NCBI GenBank assembly: GCA_016789405.1
Contig: JAEUPQ010000011.1
Coordinates: 62,001 to 126,000 of the forward strand
Source: Lysobacteraceae bacterium
GTDB taxonomy: Bacteria > Pseudomonadota > Gammaproteobacteria > Xanthomonadales > Xanthomonadaceae
DNA: 64,000 bases
Direction: 5' to 3'
Numbering within the stretch: position 1 is the first letter of the stretch; each line of letters starts with the position of its first letter. A program made the translations under genes and the position numbers. Under the pieces are notes generated by a model. That model did not search any database. It saw nothing but the letters and a program-made list of their open reading frames with translations, and was not told the origin of the DNA. Shown in pieces: positions 1 to 8,549 of this stretch.

Positions 1-573
1 GTTGCAAGAACAAATTCCAACGCCACTTCGAGTGACAAGGTCAGAACTGGAAGCGGCACTTCGTTTTCGACGGCAGCTGTAGCTGGAGCAGCGGCCAATT
101 GGCTGGCGTTCCACGGCGAGGATGCCATTAAGCAGTCACAAGGGGGGCTAACGCGTCAACAGCTCTTTATGTTGGCACTCAGCAATAGTGCCGACGCCAG
201 CCCTGCGGGGTGGGATAAGAGGCGTATGGGCGCTGGAATCTTGGATCTACATAAACTGCTGATCCAGCCACTTCCCAACGGCGGCGCAACTTTTACTGTT
301 GCCCCTCGATATGACCACATCACTGAAATAGCGCAGCGGCTTGACTTGGATAGGTCTCTCGTCGAGCAAGGCTTGAGGCGTATTCTAGGCCAGCCAGACA
401 ACCTAGAAGCAACTTTGATCGAGTTCGGCGCTGAGATTGTGGACATTGCGAGTCGGAATCCGGCCTCGTTCCGCGCTGCTATTCAGCCCCCCGATCCAGG
501 CGCCTTCTCAGATTCATCGAAGCTGCTACGCGACAGCGGGTCTACCGCCTTGAAGCGAGAGCTTTCGCAATGA
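1..573 (+). CDS. Subtilisin-like serine protease (S8), C-terminal part
   Basis: The frame is open from the first base, so only the C-terminal 190 residues are present. Near its start is GTSFSTAAVAG, the subtilase motif around the catalytic serine; that Ser is codon 61-63. The family usually has Pro where this has the first Ala after Thr. About 50 residues later MGAGILDLHKLL matches the helix that follows the active site in secreted S8 peptidases. The catalytic Asp and His and any signal peptide lie to the left of the window. The last 100 residues fit no domain I recognise. The stop overlaps the next gene's start by 4 nt (ATGA), so the two proteases are probably translationally coupled and both exported. 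The family call is firm; the substrate is unknown. Confidence 0.85.
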   Translation, partial: VARTNSNATSSDKVRTGSGTSFSTAAVAGAAANWLAFHGEDAIKQSQGGLTRQQLFMLALSNSADASPAGWDKRRMGAGILDLHKLLIQPLPNGGATFTVAPRYDHITEIAQRLDLDRSLVEQGLRRILGQPDNLEATLIEFGAEIVDIASRNPASFRAAIQPPDPGAFSDSSKLLRDSGSTALKRELSQ

Positions 574-1958
574 GAAATTGCTGGAGTGACGGGACGCTGC
601 TTCGATTCCGTTTGCAATGCACGGGGGCGCTGGCACTGGTTTTGACTGTGGCAATAGGGTTGAGCGCCTGTAAAGAGAAGTCTGACGCCCCTTTGCCAGT
701 GCGCCAAGATGCGGCCTCACGTCGGTCGCTTGGTGATGCTCCATTGACATCATCAATCGAACCGACGGTTCCGACCGCCTTTGGCGACATTCGCGTGATG
801 AGCTTTGATGAGTTCGAAGCTAGGGTCCTAAAGATTCCAGGAGTTCCAGAGCACTACATCGTCAATGGTGACATGCAAATAGTAGGAAAGCGCAACCTCG
901 CGCGCTTCTTCAAGGCCGCCAAGGATGAAGCCAATGGAGTTGTCGGCGGAAAGCTCTTAGTCGACAGAATTGGAGACCTCAGCGGAGGCCCGTTATCTGG
1001 CATGCCGAACATATGGGAACCAGAAATCCGGCGAAATTTAACTTTCTGTGTCAGCACTGACCTAGAAGGTCATCATGGTGCTGTCGTACAAGCTATGGAG
1101 GTCGCCTCACGAAACTGGGAGCGCTATGTCGACATTGACTTCATTCATTTGCCAACGAGAGATGCTGCGTGTTCACCGGAACATGAAGATATCGTCTTCG
1201 CCGTCGCCTTGGGAGATCTTGGCCCCTTCACTCTTGCTTCCGCCCCGTTCCCGGATGATCAGAAAAGATTTAGAGTCCTACGCTTGGGCGAAATTTACTT
1301 GGCTTCCGATCAACGTGATCAGTATCCGCTGGATGAACTGTTACTACACGAATTGGGCCATATTCTTGGATTTGATCACGAGTTCAATCGACCAGATGCA
1401 GGATCCTGCTTCCAGCCGGATGATAACTTTGCCGTAACCGATCCTGATCGAAAGTCTGTCATGATGTATCCGAATTGCATTAAGCTTGGGGAATGGGATG
1501 GCTTCAAGCTTTCTGAGCTAGACAAACAAGGCGCTGCCTGTCTCTATGGCGCAGGGCCAGAAGGCCAGTCCGATGGAGAATGTCGACTCAGGGCTGCCCA
1601 TGGCAGCGCTACCGGGCGGCAGATTGCTGCGCGCTGGGACGATCAACTAGTAAATGACAGGCACTGGAAGTATTTCGAAGCCCTGAAAGTCAAGCCAGGC
1701 TCCATTGTGAACATCTCACTCCGTCCATCCCCTGGTCAAACGGGTGACGCCGACCTGTATGTAAGATTCATTGATCGCCCGTCATCTCGTGAAGCTGACT
1801 GCAGTCCATTGATCAGCCATGGCGGCGAGACATGCAGATTGTTCGTGCCGAAGCGAACTGGTGAAAATTCATTCGAGAAAGTTTATATAGGCGTGCATGG
1901 CGTTGGGGAAGCAACTTTCTCCATCGAGGCGATTTACATCGCTCCAGATGCTTCATAG
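570..1958 (+). CDS. Matrixin-like zinc metalloprotease lipoprotein with PPC-like C-terminal domain
   Basis: The 462-residue product starts with a lipoprotein signal: an apolar stretch ending in the lipobox LSAC at about residues 31-34, so it should be lipid-anchored. HELGHILGFDHE at about residues 260-271 is the HExxHxxGxxH zinc site of matrixin-type metzincins. A downstream SVMMYP supplies the Met-turn. The last 110 residues, with WKYFEALKVKPG and DADLYVRF, look like a bacterial pre-peptidase C-terminal (PPC) domain, a beta-sandwich common in secreted proteases. The ATGA overlap with the preceding subtilase gene suggests co-expression. The pair may work together in extracellular proteolysis, as expected for a predatory or lytic genus; that role is inference. 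Confidence 0.85.
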   Translation: MRNCWSDGTLLRFRLQCTGALALVLTVAIGLSACKEKSDAPLPVRQDAASRRSLGDAPLTSSIEPTVPTAFGDIRVMSFDEFEARVLKIPGVPEHYIVNGDMQIVGKRNLARFFKAAKDEANGVVGGKLLVDRIGDLSGGPLSGMPNIWEPEIRRNLTFCVSTDLEGHHGAVVQAMEVASRNWERYVDIDFIHLPTRDAACSPEHEDIVFAVALGDLGPFTLASAPFPDDQKRFRVLRLGEIYLASDQRDQYPLDELLLHELGHILGFDHEFNRPDAGSCFQPDDNFAVTDPDRKSVMMYPNCIKLGEWDGFKLSELDKQGAACLYGAGPEGQSDGECRLRAAHGSATGRQIAARWDDQLVNDRHWKYFEALKVKPGSIVNISLRPSPGQTGDADLYVRFIDRPSSREADCSPLISHGGETCRLFVPKRTGENSFEKVYIGVHGVGEATFSIEAIYIAPDAS

Positions 1959-2190
1959 AAGAAGATTATATGGGAATTTTGCCTGTGGGAATTTCCCCCT
2001 CCAGATACAAAATCTTCGCCTTGACCGAGAGTTACCGTCGTCTCGTCTACCCTTGATAAGAATCCCTAATCGGCCTTGCCCATTTCCCAAAGGTGCAAAT
2101 CACCCGACTGACGACTTCGCAATAGTTCACTCCTATCGCAAGCTCACTGTGCCTTGATTCTTTCAATTGAGCTGAACTATCGATCTCCGA

Positions 2191-2230
2191 GGAAAGCCGG
2201 CATTTGTTAGTGCCGGCTTTCCTTTTGTTT
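2191..2230. terminator. Rho-independent terminator between convergent genes
   Basis: A perfect 12-bp stem GGAAAGCCGGCA/TGCCGGCTTTCC (2191-2202 and 2211-2222) with an 8-nt loop is followed by TTTTGTTT. It lies between the rightward protease genes and the leftward PHP gene. The T-run is on the plus strand, so it should mainly end the protease transcript; the stem could also act on the other strand. Confidence 0.85.
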
Positions 2231-2247
2231 GGCCCACATTACGCGTC

Positions 2248-4941
2248 TTAGAAGGTAATGCTCCAAGAGTCCATGAAGCCGACGTCGCCAGCGGCGTTGT
2301 CCCTCACGCGCAACTTCCAGGTTCCATTTATGGTTTCGGACGAAAGATTAACCGAGTAGGTCTTGAGAATGTTATCGGTACCGCTGCCGCTGTAGTTGTG
2401 CAGAACGTAGACGCTGCCATCTGGAGCGATCAGATCCACTTTCAGGTCGCCGATGTAAGTGTGGAGGATGTTTACCTCAACCGGAGTTGCGCTAGGAGCC
2501 TTGCCGGCACGGCCAGACACCACGATCGAGCTAGTGACGATCGCATTGTCCGCAATCGCGACATCGGTGGCATTGCTGTAGGTCTGGATCAAGCTGCTGC
2601 CGACATTGACCGTCTGGCTCCTGCTGTTAGTTAATCCAGTGTTGTCAGTCACGGTCAGAGTCACGGTGTAGGTGCCGGCGACCGCATAGGTGTGGCTTGG
2701 GTTGGTTGTGGCTGAACTGGTTCCATCACCGAAGTTCCATGTGCGCGATGCGATCGTGCCATCCATGTCAAGCGACGCATCCGTAAAGCTGGCGGTGAGT
2801 TCCGACACGCTCACATTGAAATTGGCGACCGGCGCAACATTGTTGATGCTGAAGTCAACTTCGGTGGAAGTGGTATTGTTGCCAGCTGCGTCGAAGGCCT
2901 TAGCGGCAAGAGTGTGAGGGCCATTACCCAGCCCGATAGAGTTGTAGGCGATCGAGTACGGCGCGGAGTTGTCGCTGCCACGCAGCACGTCATCGACGTA
3001 GAACTCGACATTCGTCACGCCGACGTCATCTGTCGCGCTGGCCGAGAGGGTGAGCGTGCCGCTCGTTCCAGACACACTGGCGGTCACGGCCGGTGGCGTG
3101 GTGTCCGGGCCGCCCGCGGACTGGTCCACCCAGATCGGCGCCGACCACAGGCGCAGGCCGTTGGCCTGAGTGACCAGTGCGTAATAGAAGTGCGACCCTG
3201 CGGTGGGGGTGAAGGCATGGGTGCCATTGCCTTCGGCGAGCTGGGTCACGGTTCCGTTGCGGCCGGGGACGCCCTCGAAGAACTGCACGCGCTGCGCGGT
3301 TTGGCCGCTTGTGCTGGCGTAGTTGGCGGATAGCGTGAGCACGCCGCTGTTGGTGAAGGTCTCGCCCATCACGCGTCCATTGGCCGTGAGCACCAGTTGG
3401 CCGGTCTTGTCTTCGGTGGCGAACGTACGACGCGCACGCAGGGCAGCCACGAAGTTCGCTTGGTTCAGCGTGGTTCCGGTCGGCAGTAGCACGCCGGTGC
3501 GGTTGGTGAAGCTCAGCCCCCAATTCGCGCAGTGGTTATCCTGGTTGCTGGCCGGCGCGACCTTGTAGCCACGCTCCAGCAGGCGATTCCAGGCGCCAGG
3601 GTAGCTGCTGCGGCTGGTTTCGGTCTGTGTGGTGTTCACAGAGAACGCGGAGGTATTGAGGATCTCGGTCAGCACCATGACTTCGGCGCCATCGGCGCTG
3701 TAGGCCATGCCGGTGCCACCGATCGCGAACTGGGAGGTTGATGGATGGTTGAATTGACCGATCCAGCCTCGCTGGCGCATCGCTGCATACAGCGCCGCAT
3801 AGTCGCTCTTGGGCACGTTCACGGTTCCCAGGAGCTGGCCGCTGCTGTTGGTTTCCCAGCTCGCCAGTGCATCGGGATTGATGATGTTGAGGTGGCCACC
3901 GTTGCTGATGACACCCCACTCCATGCCGTAAAGCGCGAGGAACGTGGGGTTGGCAGCGTTGTAGTTGTTTGCTGCTGAGATGCCGCTGTTGAACAAGCCA
4001 TTGGCGGCTGCGGGCGTGGCGGAGGTATTGGTCCCCGTCGAGCCGTCATACATGTGGTTGTGCTCGGACGCGAGCAGGAAGTCGCCGCCAGCCTGAGTCC
4101 GCATCATGGCGTAAGCGTCGGCTGGACCAAAGTCGCCCGCCTGCGGGGACTCGGAACCATTGCAGCTGGCGAGGGCCGTGCCGCCATCACTGTGGTTGGT
4201 CTGGCTATGCATGTTGCCGTAGTAGATTGTGTAAGGAAGCCCACCTGTGGCGGGGGCTGACCTTACAGCATTGGGTAGGCGGCCGGACCTGATTTTCGTC
4301 GCACTCAGCCAGGCAGCGATGTCCTGTTTGACGCCGACGGCCAGCGGCCTGATCTTCGAGATTCGCGCCGGCGCTACACGACCGACCATTAGGTCGACAC
4401 TCTGTTCGTGGACCTCATCGGCGAAAGCGGCGAACGCGTCCGAAATCCGCTTTGCAATGGGCTTGCGAGCGTCATCGCCGACCTGGATTGCTGGCGCTGC
4501 CCGCAGTCTCAGGGAGTAGTATCCGGCCTGTAGAGCGCGACCCTGTTGGTCGCGTCCGTCCCAGGTCATGCGCAGGCTGGCGCGCTGGCTGGGGAGCAGC
4601 TTGATGCCCTGCCAACTGCGCACGACTCGGCCATCGGGCCCGATCGCATCCAATACCCATGCGGCGCTCGTTGCGTTGCCTGCGGCGGGATAGTCGAAGA
4701 AAAGCGTGATTGGATAGCGCCCCCCGACCGGGGTCAAGGGTGCATTGAGCGTGGCATCAAACTCGTAGTGATCGGGGTGGGCAATGTTGGTTGCCAAAAC
4801 CGTGCTTGAAAGCACCAGCGTCAGCGACAGGGCCAGGATAGAAAGACGCCGTTTGCATTTGGTCATCTGCGAGTTTCCGGAGAGGGGGCTAGAGGTTGTC
4901 GGCGTTTTTTGACCGTCCAAATTCTCACAGAAATGTTTCAC
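2248..4941 (-). CDS. Secreted multidomain PHP-type (CehA/McbA-like) protein with PKD and P domains
   Basis: Up to 897 residues. The GTG at 4941 has GGAG 8 nt upstream. An ATG at 4866 puts the KRR-plus-apolar signal peptide directly at the N terminus and may be the true start. After a beta-rich domain with a FlgD-like stretch (WDGRDQQGRAL), YGNMHSQTNHSDGG at about residue 240 carries the His pair and SDG of PHP-fold metal-dependent hydrolases of the CehA/McbA group, with further His residues (SEHNHMYD, FNHPSTS, DNHCANW) as possible metal ligands. Then come an Ig-like domain, a PKD domain (WNFGDGTSSATTNPSHTY) at about 705-780, and a C-terminal proprotein-convertase P domain (HTYIGDLKVDLIAPDG). 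P domains often end secreted Lysobacter and Xanthomonas proteins. Likely an exported phosphoesterase or nuclease; the substrate cannot be read from sequence. Confidence 0.8.
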   Translation of the reverse strand: MKHFCENLDGQKTPTTSSPLSGNSQMTKCKRRLSILALSLTLVLSSTVLATNIAHPDHYEFDATLNAPLTPVGGRYPITLFFDYPAAGNATSAAWVLDAIGPDGRVVRSWQGIKLLPSQRASLRMTWDGRDQQGRALQAGYYSLRLRAAPAIQVGDDARKPIAKRISDAFAAFADEVHEQSVDLMVGRVAPARISKIRPLAVGVKQDIAAWLSATKIRSGRLPNAVRSAPATGGLPYTIYYGNMHSQTNHSDGGTALASCNGSESPQAGDFGPADAYAMMRTQAGGDFLLASEHNHMYDGSTGTNTSATPAAANGLFNSGISAANNYNAANPTFLALYGMEWGVISNGGHLNIINPDALASWETNSSGQLLGTVNVPKSDYAALYAAMRQRGWIGQFNHPSTSQFAIGGTGMAYSADGAEVMVLTEILNTSAFSVNTTQTETSRSSYPGAWNRLLERGYKVAPASNQDNHCANWGLSFTNRTGVLLPTGTTLNQANFVAALRARRTFATEDKTGQLVLTANGRVMGETFTNSGVLTLSANYASTSGQTAQRVQFFEGVPGRNGTVTQLAEGNGTHAFTPTAGSHFYYALVTQANGLRLWSAPIWVDQSAGGPDTTPPAVTASVSGTSGTLTLSASATDDVGVTNVEFYVDDVLRGSDNSAPYSIAYNSIGLGNGPHTLAAKAFDAAGNNTTSTEVDFSINNVAPVANFNVSVSELTASFTDASLDMDGTIASRTWNFGDGTSSATTNPSHTYAVAGTYTVTLTVTDNTGLTNSRSQTVNVGSSLIQTYSNATDVAIADNAIVTSSIVVSGRAGKAPSATPVEVNILHTYIGDLKVDLIAPDGSVYVLHNYSGSGTDNILKTYSVNLSSETINGTWKLRVRDNAAGDVGFMDSWSITF

Positions 4942-5196
4942 TGAATAGTCTCCGATGCAGTGCTTGCTGACTTGGCACGATCAGGTTGCTGAAACACCGT
5001 CGGATCCGATCACGTTCCCATGCGCACCGAGCCTCTTAATTGTTATCAAGTAACAGTTTGCGAGGGTTTGATGCCGATAGGTGGAGTCCGGTCTGCTTGG
5101 CGAACACCAAAATTCCATTTTTCCTAACCCAGCGAAAGCCGCACGCTAGCTAGCATCTTTACGCCATCCGGCAATCACATCAATAGAGGTAGTGAG
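4942..5196. other. Intergenic region between divergent genes
   Basis: About 255 bp separate the leftward PHP gene and the rightward 50-residue ORF. The sequence is more AT-rich than its surroundings. It holds a short inverted repeat TGTTA-N5-TAACA at 5041-5055. I see no clear sigma-70 promoter and no RNA gene. Promoters for both flanking genes are expected here. Confidence 0.4.
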
Positions 5197-5349
5197 ATGA
5201 AAAAGGCGAACAAGATCGCAATGACTGAAGAGCGTGCAAGGAAGATCCAAAGTGATGTTGACCGTAAGCCGAGCCCGACCCCTCGGCAGGATTCATTCAA
5301 GAGAAGAACATCGTCAGCAGCCGCAAAATTGAAAGCATCGCGTAAGTGA
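5197..5349 (+). CDS. Small basic protein, 50 residues, unknown
   Basis: A short open frame from ATG 5197 to TGA 5349 with a good ribosome site (GAGGT, 6 nt before the ATG). The product begins MKKANKIAMTEERARKIQ and ends AAAKLKASRK. It is Lys/Arg-rich, has no Cys and no membrane segment, and is probably disordered or helical. I recognise no family; a nucleic-acid-binding role would only be a guess from charge. A strong hairpin follows at once at 5357-5389, which supports a separate transcription unit. Confidence 0.5.
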   Translation: MKKANKIAMTEERARKIQSDVDRKPSPTPRQDSFKRRTSSAAAKLKASRK

Positions 5350-5356
5350 TTCGGCG

Positions 5357-5389
5357 CTGGACCCCGGCTGAAGTTTGGTCGGGGTCCAG
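5357..5389. terminator. Hairpin between convergent genes
   Basis: A perfect 10-bp stem CTGGACCCCG/CGGGGTCCAG (5357-5366 and 5380-5389) with a 13-nt loop fills the space between the small basic ORF and the end of the leftward 378-residue gene. Neither side has a T-run, so it is a terminator-like hairpin of less certain efficiency. Confidence 0.55.
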
Positions 5390-6526
5390 TCACGCGTGTG
5401 GCTGAAAGATCTTCCAGTACTGGTGACTAGGGTCAGATTCCTTGCGGCCCGGACTGCTCATCGCGTTCCACCATGTTCTGTATCTTTCACCGGCTCGCAG
5501 CACTGCCTGCGGTCCGCCGACTTCGATCGTTTCCCAGAATTGGGCCATCAACCATAGAAGTCGAAAGAGATGGTCCACGTCTACGGATACGGATTTCGTG
5601 TTTTCTACATGGGTCGATATCGTTTCAACGTCTTCAAGCAGGAGCCGCTTGCCCTTCGTGCGCCAGCGCACGATCCACGACTGACCACCGGACGCCGGAG
5701 GTCCACCCAGAAGCGTGTCTTCAAGCTCGCGAATCGATGGGGCCTCCTCCGGCAGGCCCCTGCCGCTGGCCATGATTGCCAACGCGTAGTACAGATTGAG
5801 AAGGCGATGCCTGGCGTTGCGCCCTGAGTCTGCATGCGACATGTTTACAAGAAAGCCGAACAGACTGCTGATCTTTCCGTCGTCCCGACAAATCTTTGCA
5901 GCGATGTCACGATCAAGTCTTGCCATAAGCATCAGCGTCGCATCAAGGCCAGGGTCAAGACTCGAAGTCACTGCAACGCTTCCTGCAGGGATTACGTCCA
6001 TCTGTACAACCGCATCCACGATCAGGGATGGGATCTCATCCTGCCTTCTTCGGTGCTTGAGGATCGCGAGTGAAATTTCATCGATGCGAATGGCGAGATT
6101 TTCAAGTGCATCACCACCTGCGATGCCAAGCGTCTGATGGAAGAAGACGCAAGGTAGGGCAGTCGAATCCTCGGACAACGACTGCATGGCTCGCGTTTGC
6201 GCGCGCTTGCGTCTCGCGGCGCATTCGAGCGTGGACTGACCTATAGCCGCATCGATGTGGCTGTCGACACTCTCCATGGCGCGGCGAAATTTCTCAGGCC
6301 TCTTGGGGAGTCCTGTTTCCCACGTCTTGTGCGAGATGCCGAGGGTGTCTGCCACTTGAGCAGATAAAGCACGTTTGTCTGCCCAGATCGACATGGACAG
6401 AAGCAGCCAGCCAGTCAATGGTTGCGCCATCGCGAAGGGCTGGCCCATCACGGCCTGCCATATTGCGTCTTCTTGCTCCGCAGACAGTGGGCCGTCAAGG
6501 ACACTTGGGATTGGAGGGCGCGGCAT
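5390..6526 (-). CDS. Unknown protein, 378 residues
   Basis: A long frame with host-like codon use and no family I can name. Residues about 50-75 (KRALSAQVADTLGISHKTWE) could form a helix-turn-helix. The rest looks mainly alpha-helical and soluble, with no signal peptide or transmembrane segment. It is the last gene of a leftward series of four (immunity lipoprotein, XVIPCD lipase, GIY-YIG-like protein, this gene), 29 nt after the GIY-YIG-like gene, so co-transcription is likely. Nothing in the sequence ties it to effector function. Confidence 0.6.
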   Translation of the reverse strand: MPRPPIPSVLDGPLSAEQEDAIWQAVMGQPFAMAQPLTGWLLLSMSIWADKRALSAQVADTLGISHKTWETGLPKRPEKFRRAMESVDSHIDAAIGQSTLECAARRKRAQTRAMQSLSEDSTALPCVFFHQTLGIAGGDALENLAIRIDEISLAILKHRRRQDEIPSLIVDAVVQMDVIPAGSVAVTSSLDPGLDATLMLMARLDRDIAAKICRDDGKISSLFGFLVNMSHADSGRNARHRLLNLYYALAIMASGRGLPEEAPSIRELEDTLLGGPPASGGQSWIVRWRTKGKRLLLEDVETISTHVENTKSVSVDVDHLFRLLWLMAQFWETIEVGGPQAVLRAGERYRTWWNAMSSPGRKESDPSHQYWKIFQPHA

Positions 6527-6555
6527 TGGTGGTCGTGGTCAGCCTGTTGGCGATG

Positions 6556-7029
6556 TTATTCGTCGGCAAGCGTGAACGGAGTCGGCCCGCGCTCGCCGAC
6601 GCAGGATATCCACGGAAAGCCGATCAACAGCTCATCCAGATCGAGCCAGTCTGGGTTGAACTGATCCACGAGGCGACGTTGCCAGGCATGCGGCAGCGCT
6701 CGCAATTCGGTGCATCGCTGTCTCGCCTCGGCCTCGTCGTGGAATTCCTCGCACCACACCAAGCGCAGGCGCGAGGTCTGCCGGTCCCCCAAAAGACGAC
6801 GTTGCTGATCGCAGTTCTCTCGAGTGAAGCGATAGACTTCGCGAAAATCGCGTGCCACGTCGATGTAGTAGGTCGCACGCCGGGCGTGAGCGAGGAGATA
6901 GGTGATGTGGGTACTATCCGGTCGTCCGTGCGAGGAGAGTCGATCCAGCATGTGCGCCTTCGCCTGCTCGAAAGGTGAGCAGGGAGTGGCCTTCATAGGC
7001 GTGTAGTAGGGGTTGAAGGACGATGGCAT
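6556..7029 (-). CDS. Degenerate GIY-YIG nuclease-like protein
   Basis: The 157-residue product aligns by eye with the small GIY-YIG (UPF0213/YhbQ-like) proteins. THITYLLA stands where those have the first beta strand, TYYIDVARDF replaces the YIG strand, RLVWCEEFHDEAEARQR is the typical central helix region, and FNPDWLDLDELL is the usual C-terminal motif. The GIY and YIG tripeptides are altered, so nuclease activity is doubtful. Residues 1-40 form an extra N-terminal stretch. It lies 39 nt after the lipase effector gene on the same strand. It could be an unrelated hitchhiker or an accessory factor. Confidence 0.6.
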   Translation of the reverse strand: MPSSFNPYYTPMKATPCSPFEQAKAHMLDRLSSHGRPDSTHITYLLAHARRATYYIDVARDFREVYRFTRENCDQQRRLLGDRQTSRLRLVWCEEFHDEAEARQRCTELRALPHAWQRRLVDQFNPDWLDLDELLIGFPWISCVGERGPTPFTLADE

Positions 7030-7068
7030 CGCTTGCAGTGCTCGCGTTTCGATGTCGAAAGCCAGCGC

Positions 7069-8547
7069 CTATGCCAGCTTCGGCCCCTTCGGGCTGGGAT
7101 CATCCTGCATCGGATTGCTCTGCTGCTGCGCCAGAGTTTGGGCCTGCGTCTGATTGATGTTCGCCACCTTGTCGCTGCTGGCTTGAAGATCCTGACGCAC
7201 TGCGGCTGCGATGTCGCCAGCTGCAGTTTTTGCCCACGGAGCGGAAGGGTCCGTCGCGTCGGCCATGTAGGCGCGGGTTCCGTCAGAGCTCATCTGAAAG
7301 AAGCCAACCGACTGCAGGCCTCGCGCCTTCGCGTCCACGGTCAGGCCAGCCGCCAGTCGTTCGCTGGCGTCGTCCGGCTCGCGCCCTCGCTTGCGATCTT
7401 CCGCCTGCACGTGGCGCAGGATCGACTGGTACATCGGAGCATCGGGATGCGTAGAGTCGTTGAGCGACTGCGCGCGCAGTGGCGCTTGCGGTCCTTCCTG
7501 CGGCTTGGGCACATATTCGCGGAAGTCCTGCAAGGCACCAGGGCCGAACAAGGGCGAATCGTAGGGCTGTGGGGTGCTTGGCTTGTGCTGTGGTGGTGCG
7601 GGCGTGGGCGTCGCGCGCTGCTCGCGTCGCGCGGGTTCGCCCGGGTCGAGCGGTCCACGGATGCGATCAACGGCATCCTCGATCGTGCCCAGCGGTCCAC
7701 GTGCCGCAGTCGTGATCCCCGCGCGCAAGAGGCCCACGTCGTTGCGATACTTGTCGATCATCGGATCGAACTGTGCCGCGAGCTGCTGCGCGCGGGGATC
7801 GGCCAGGATCGAACGGTCCGGCCGGCCGTCGCCATCCACGTTCGTGAAGTTGTGCATCGAATGCGAGCCGAACGTGCGCGCGACCGCCAGCAGTGGACTG
7901 CGCTGGTCGAGCAATACCGATCGATTGTTCTCGTATCCGCTCTGCTGCAGTACTGTGATTTCGCTCGGCTTGGCGTACACACGCACTTGTCCGAAATGCG
8001 GAGATGCGGCGCTGACCGTGTCGGCGGCCAGCACATGATTCACGACCGTGTCGCGCCCCTCGGGGATGCGGCGGTCCAAGCTGGCCGCGCCATAGGCATT
8101 GAACGTCTCGCCACGCAGGTTGTGATGATGTGCGGTGATCTGCGCGAGTGTGCCGCCCAGCGAGTGGCCGGTGACGGTGACTTCGGGGGCGTTTCCGGTT
8201 CGAGCTTCAATACGCTCTGCGTGCTTCACGGCTCTCTGGGTCAGCGCGATCGCATCGCCCGCTTGCAGGTTCGCGCGGCTCAGCACCATGGCCCCATCGA
8301 CCACCATGCCGTCCTTGAAGATTTGCTCGGTGCCACGATGCGCTACGACGATCTGCCCAGTGTCCGTGCGCTGCAGCATGAAACCCTGATAGCCGTTCCT
8401 TGCGTTGTCGACATGTTCGAGAATCTTGTACGTGATCCCGCCGATTGGAACATGCTCTTCCTGGCCGGGACGCCTCACGCCGATCGGATAGCCCTCCTTG
8501 TAGCTGAAGGCCGCGAGATCTGCGTACTGCTGCGAGGTAAGGGGCAT
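7069..8547 (-). CDS. Lipase-type (Tle-like) X-T4SS effector with XVIPCD tail
   Basis: The 492-residue product has a class 3 lipase-like alpha/beta-hydrolase domain in its N-terminal half: VVAHRGTEQ (oxyanion region) and VTVTGHSLGGTLAQ, the nucleophile elbow with Ser at about residue 129. A Pro-rich linker at about 295-345 leads to a C-terminal segment with HPDAPMYQSILRHVQAEDRK, ERLAAGLTVDAKARGLQSVG and a Gln-rich end. That is the pattern of the XVIPCD domain, which recruits antibacterial toxins to the Xanthomonadales type IV secretion system through VirD4. There is no signal peptide, as expected. The upstream lipoprotein gene stops 2 nt before this start, giving the usual immunity-then-effector order. 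Predicted role: a phospholipase or lipase toxin injected into rival bacteria. The T4SS itself is not in the window. Confidence 0.85.
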   Translation of the reverse strand: MPLTSQQYADLAAFSYKEGYPIGVRRPGQEEHVPIGGITYKILEHVDNARNGYQGFMLQRTDTGQIVVAHRGTEQIFKDGMVVDGAMVLSRANLQAGDAIALTQRAVKHAERIEARTGNAPEVTVTGHSLGGTLAQITAHHHNLRGETFNAYGAASLDRRIPEGRDTVVNHVLAADTVSAASPHFGQVRVYAKPSEITVLQQSGYENNRSVLLDQRSPLLAVARTFGSHSMHNFTNVDGDGRPDRSILADPRAQQLAAQFDPMIDKYRNDVGLLRAGITTAARGPLGTIEDAVDRIRGPLDPGEPARREQRATPTPAPPQHKPSTPQPYDSPLFGPGALQDFREYVPKPQEGPQAPLRAQSLNDSTHPDAPMYQSILRHVQAEDRKRGREPDDASERLAAGLTVDAKARGLQSVGFFQMSSDGTRAYMADATDPSAPWAKTAAGDIAAAVRQDLQASSDKVANINQTQAQTLAQQQSNPMQDDPSPKGPKLA

Positions 8548-8549
8548 GC

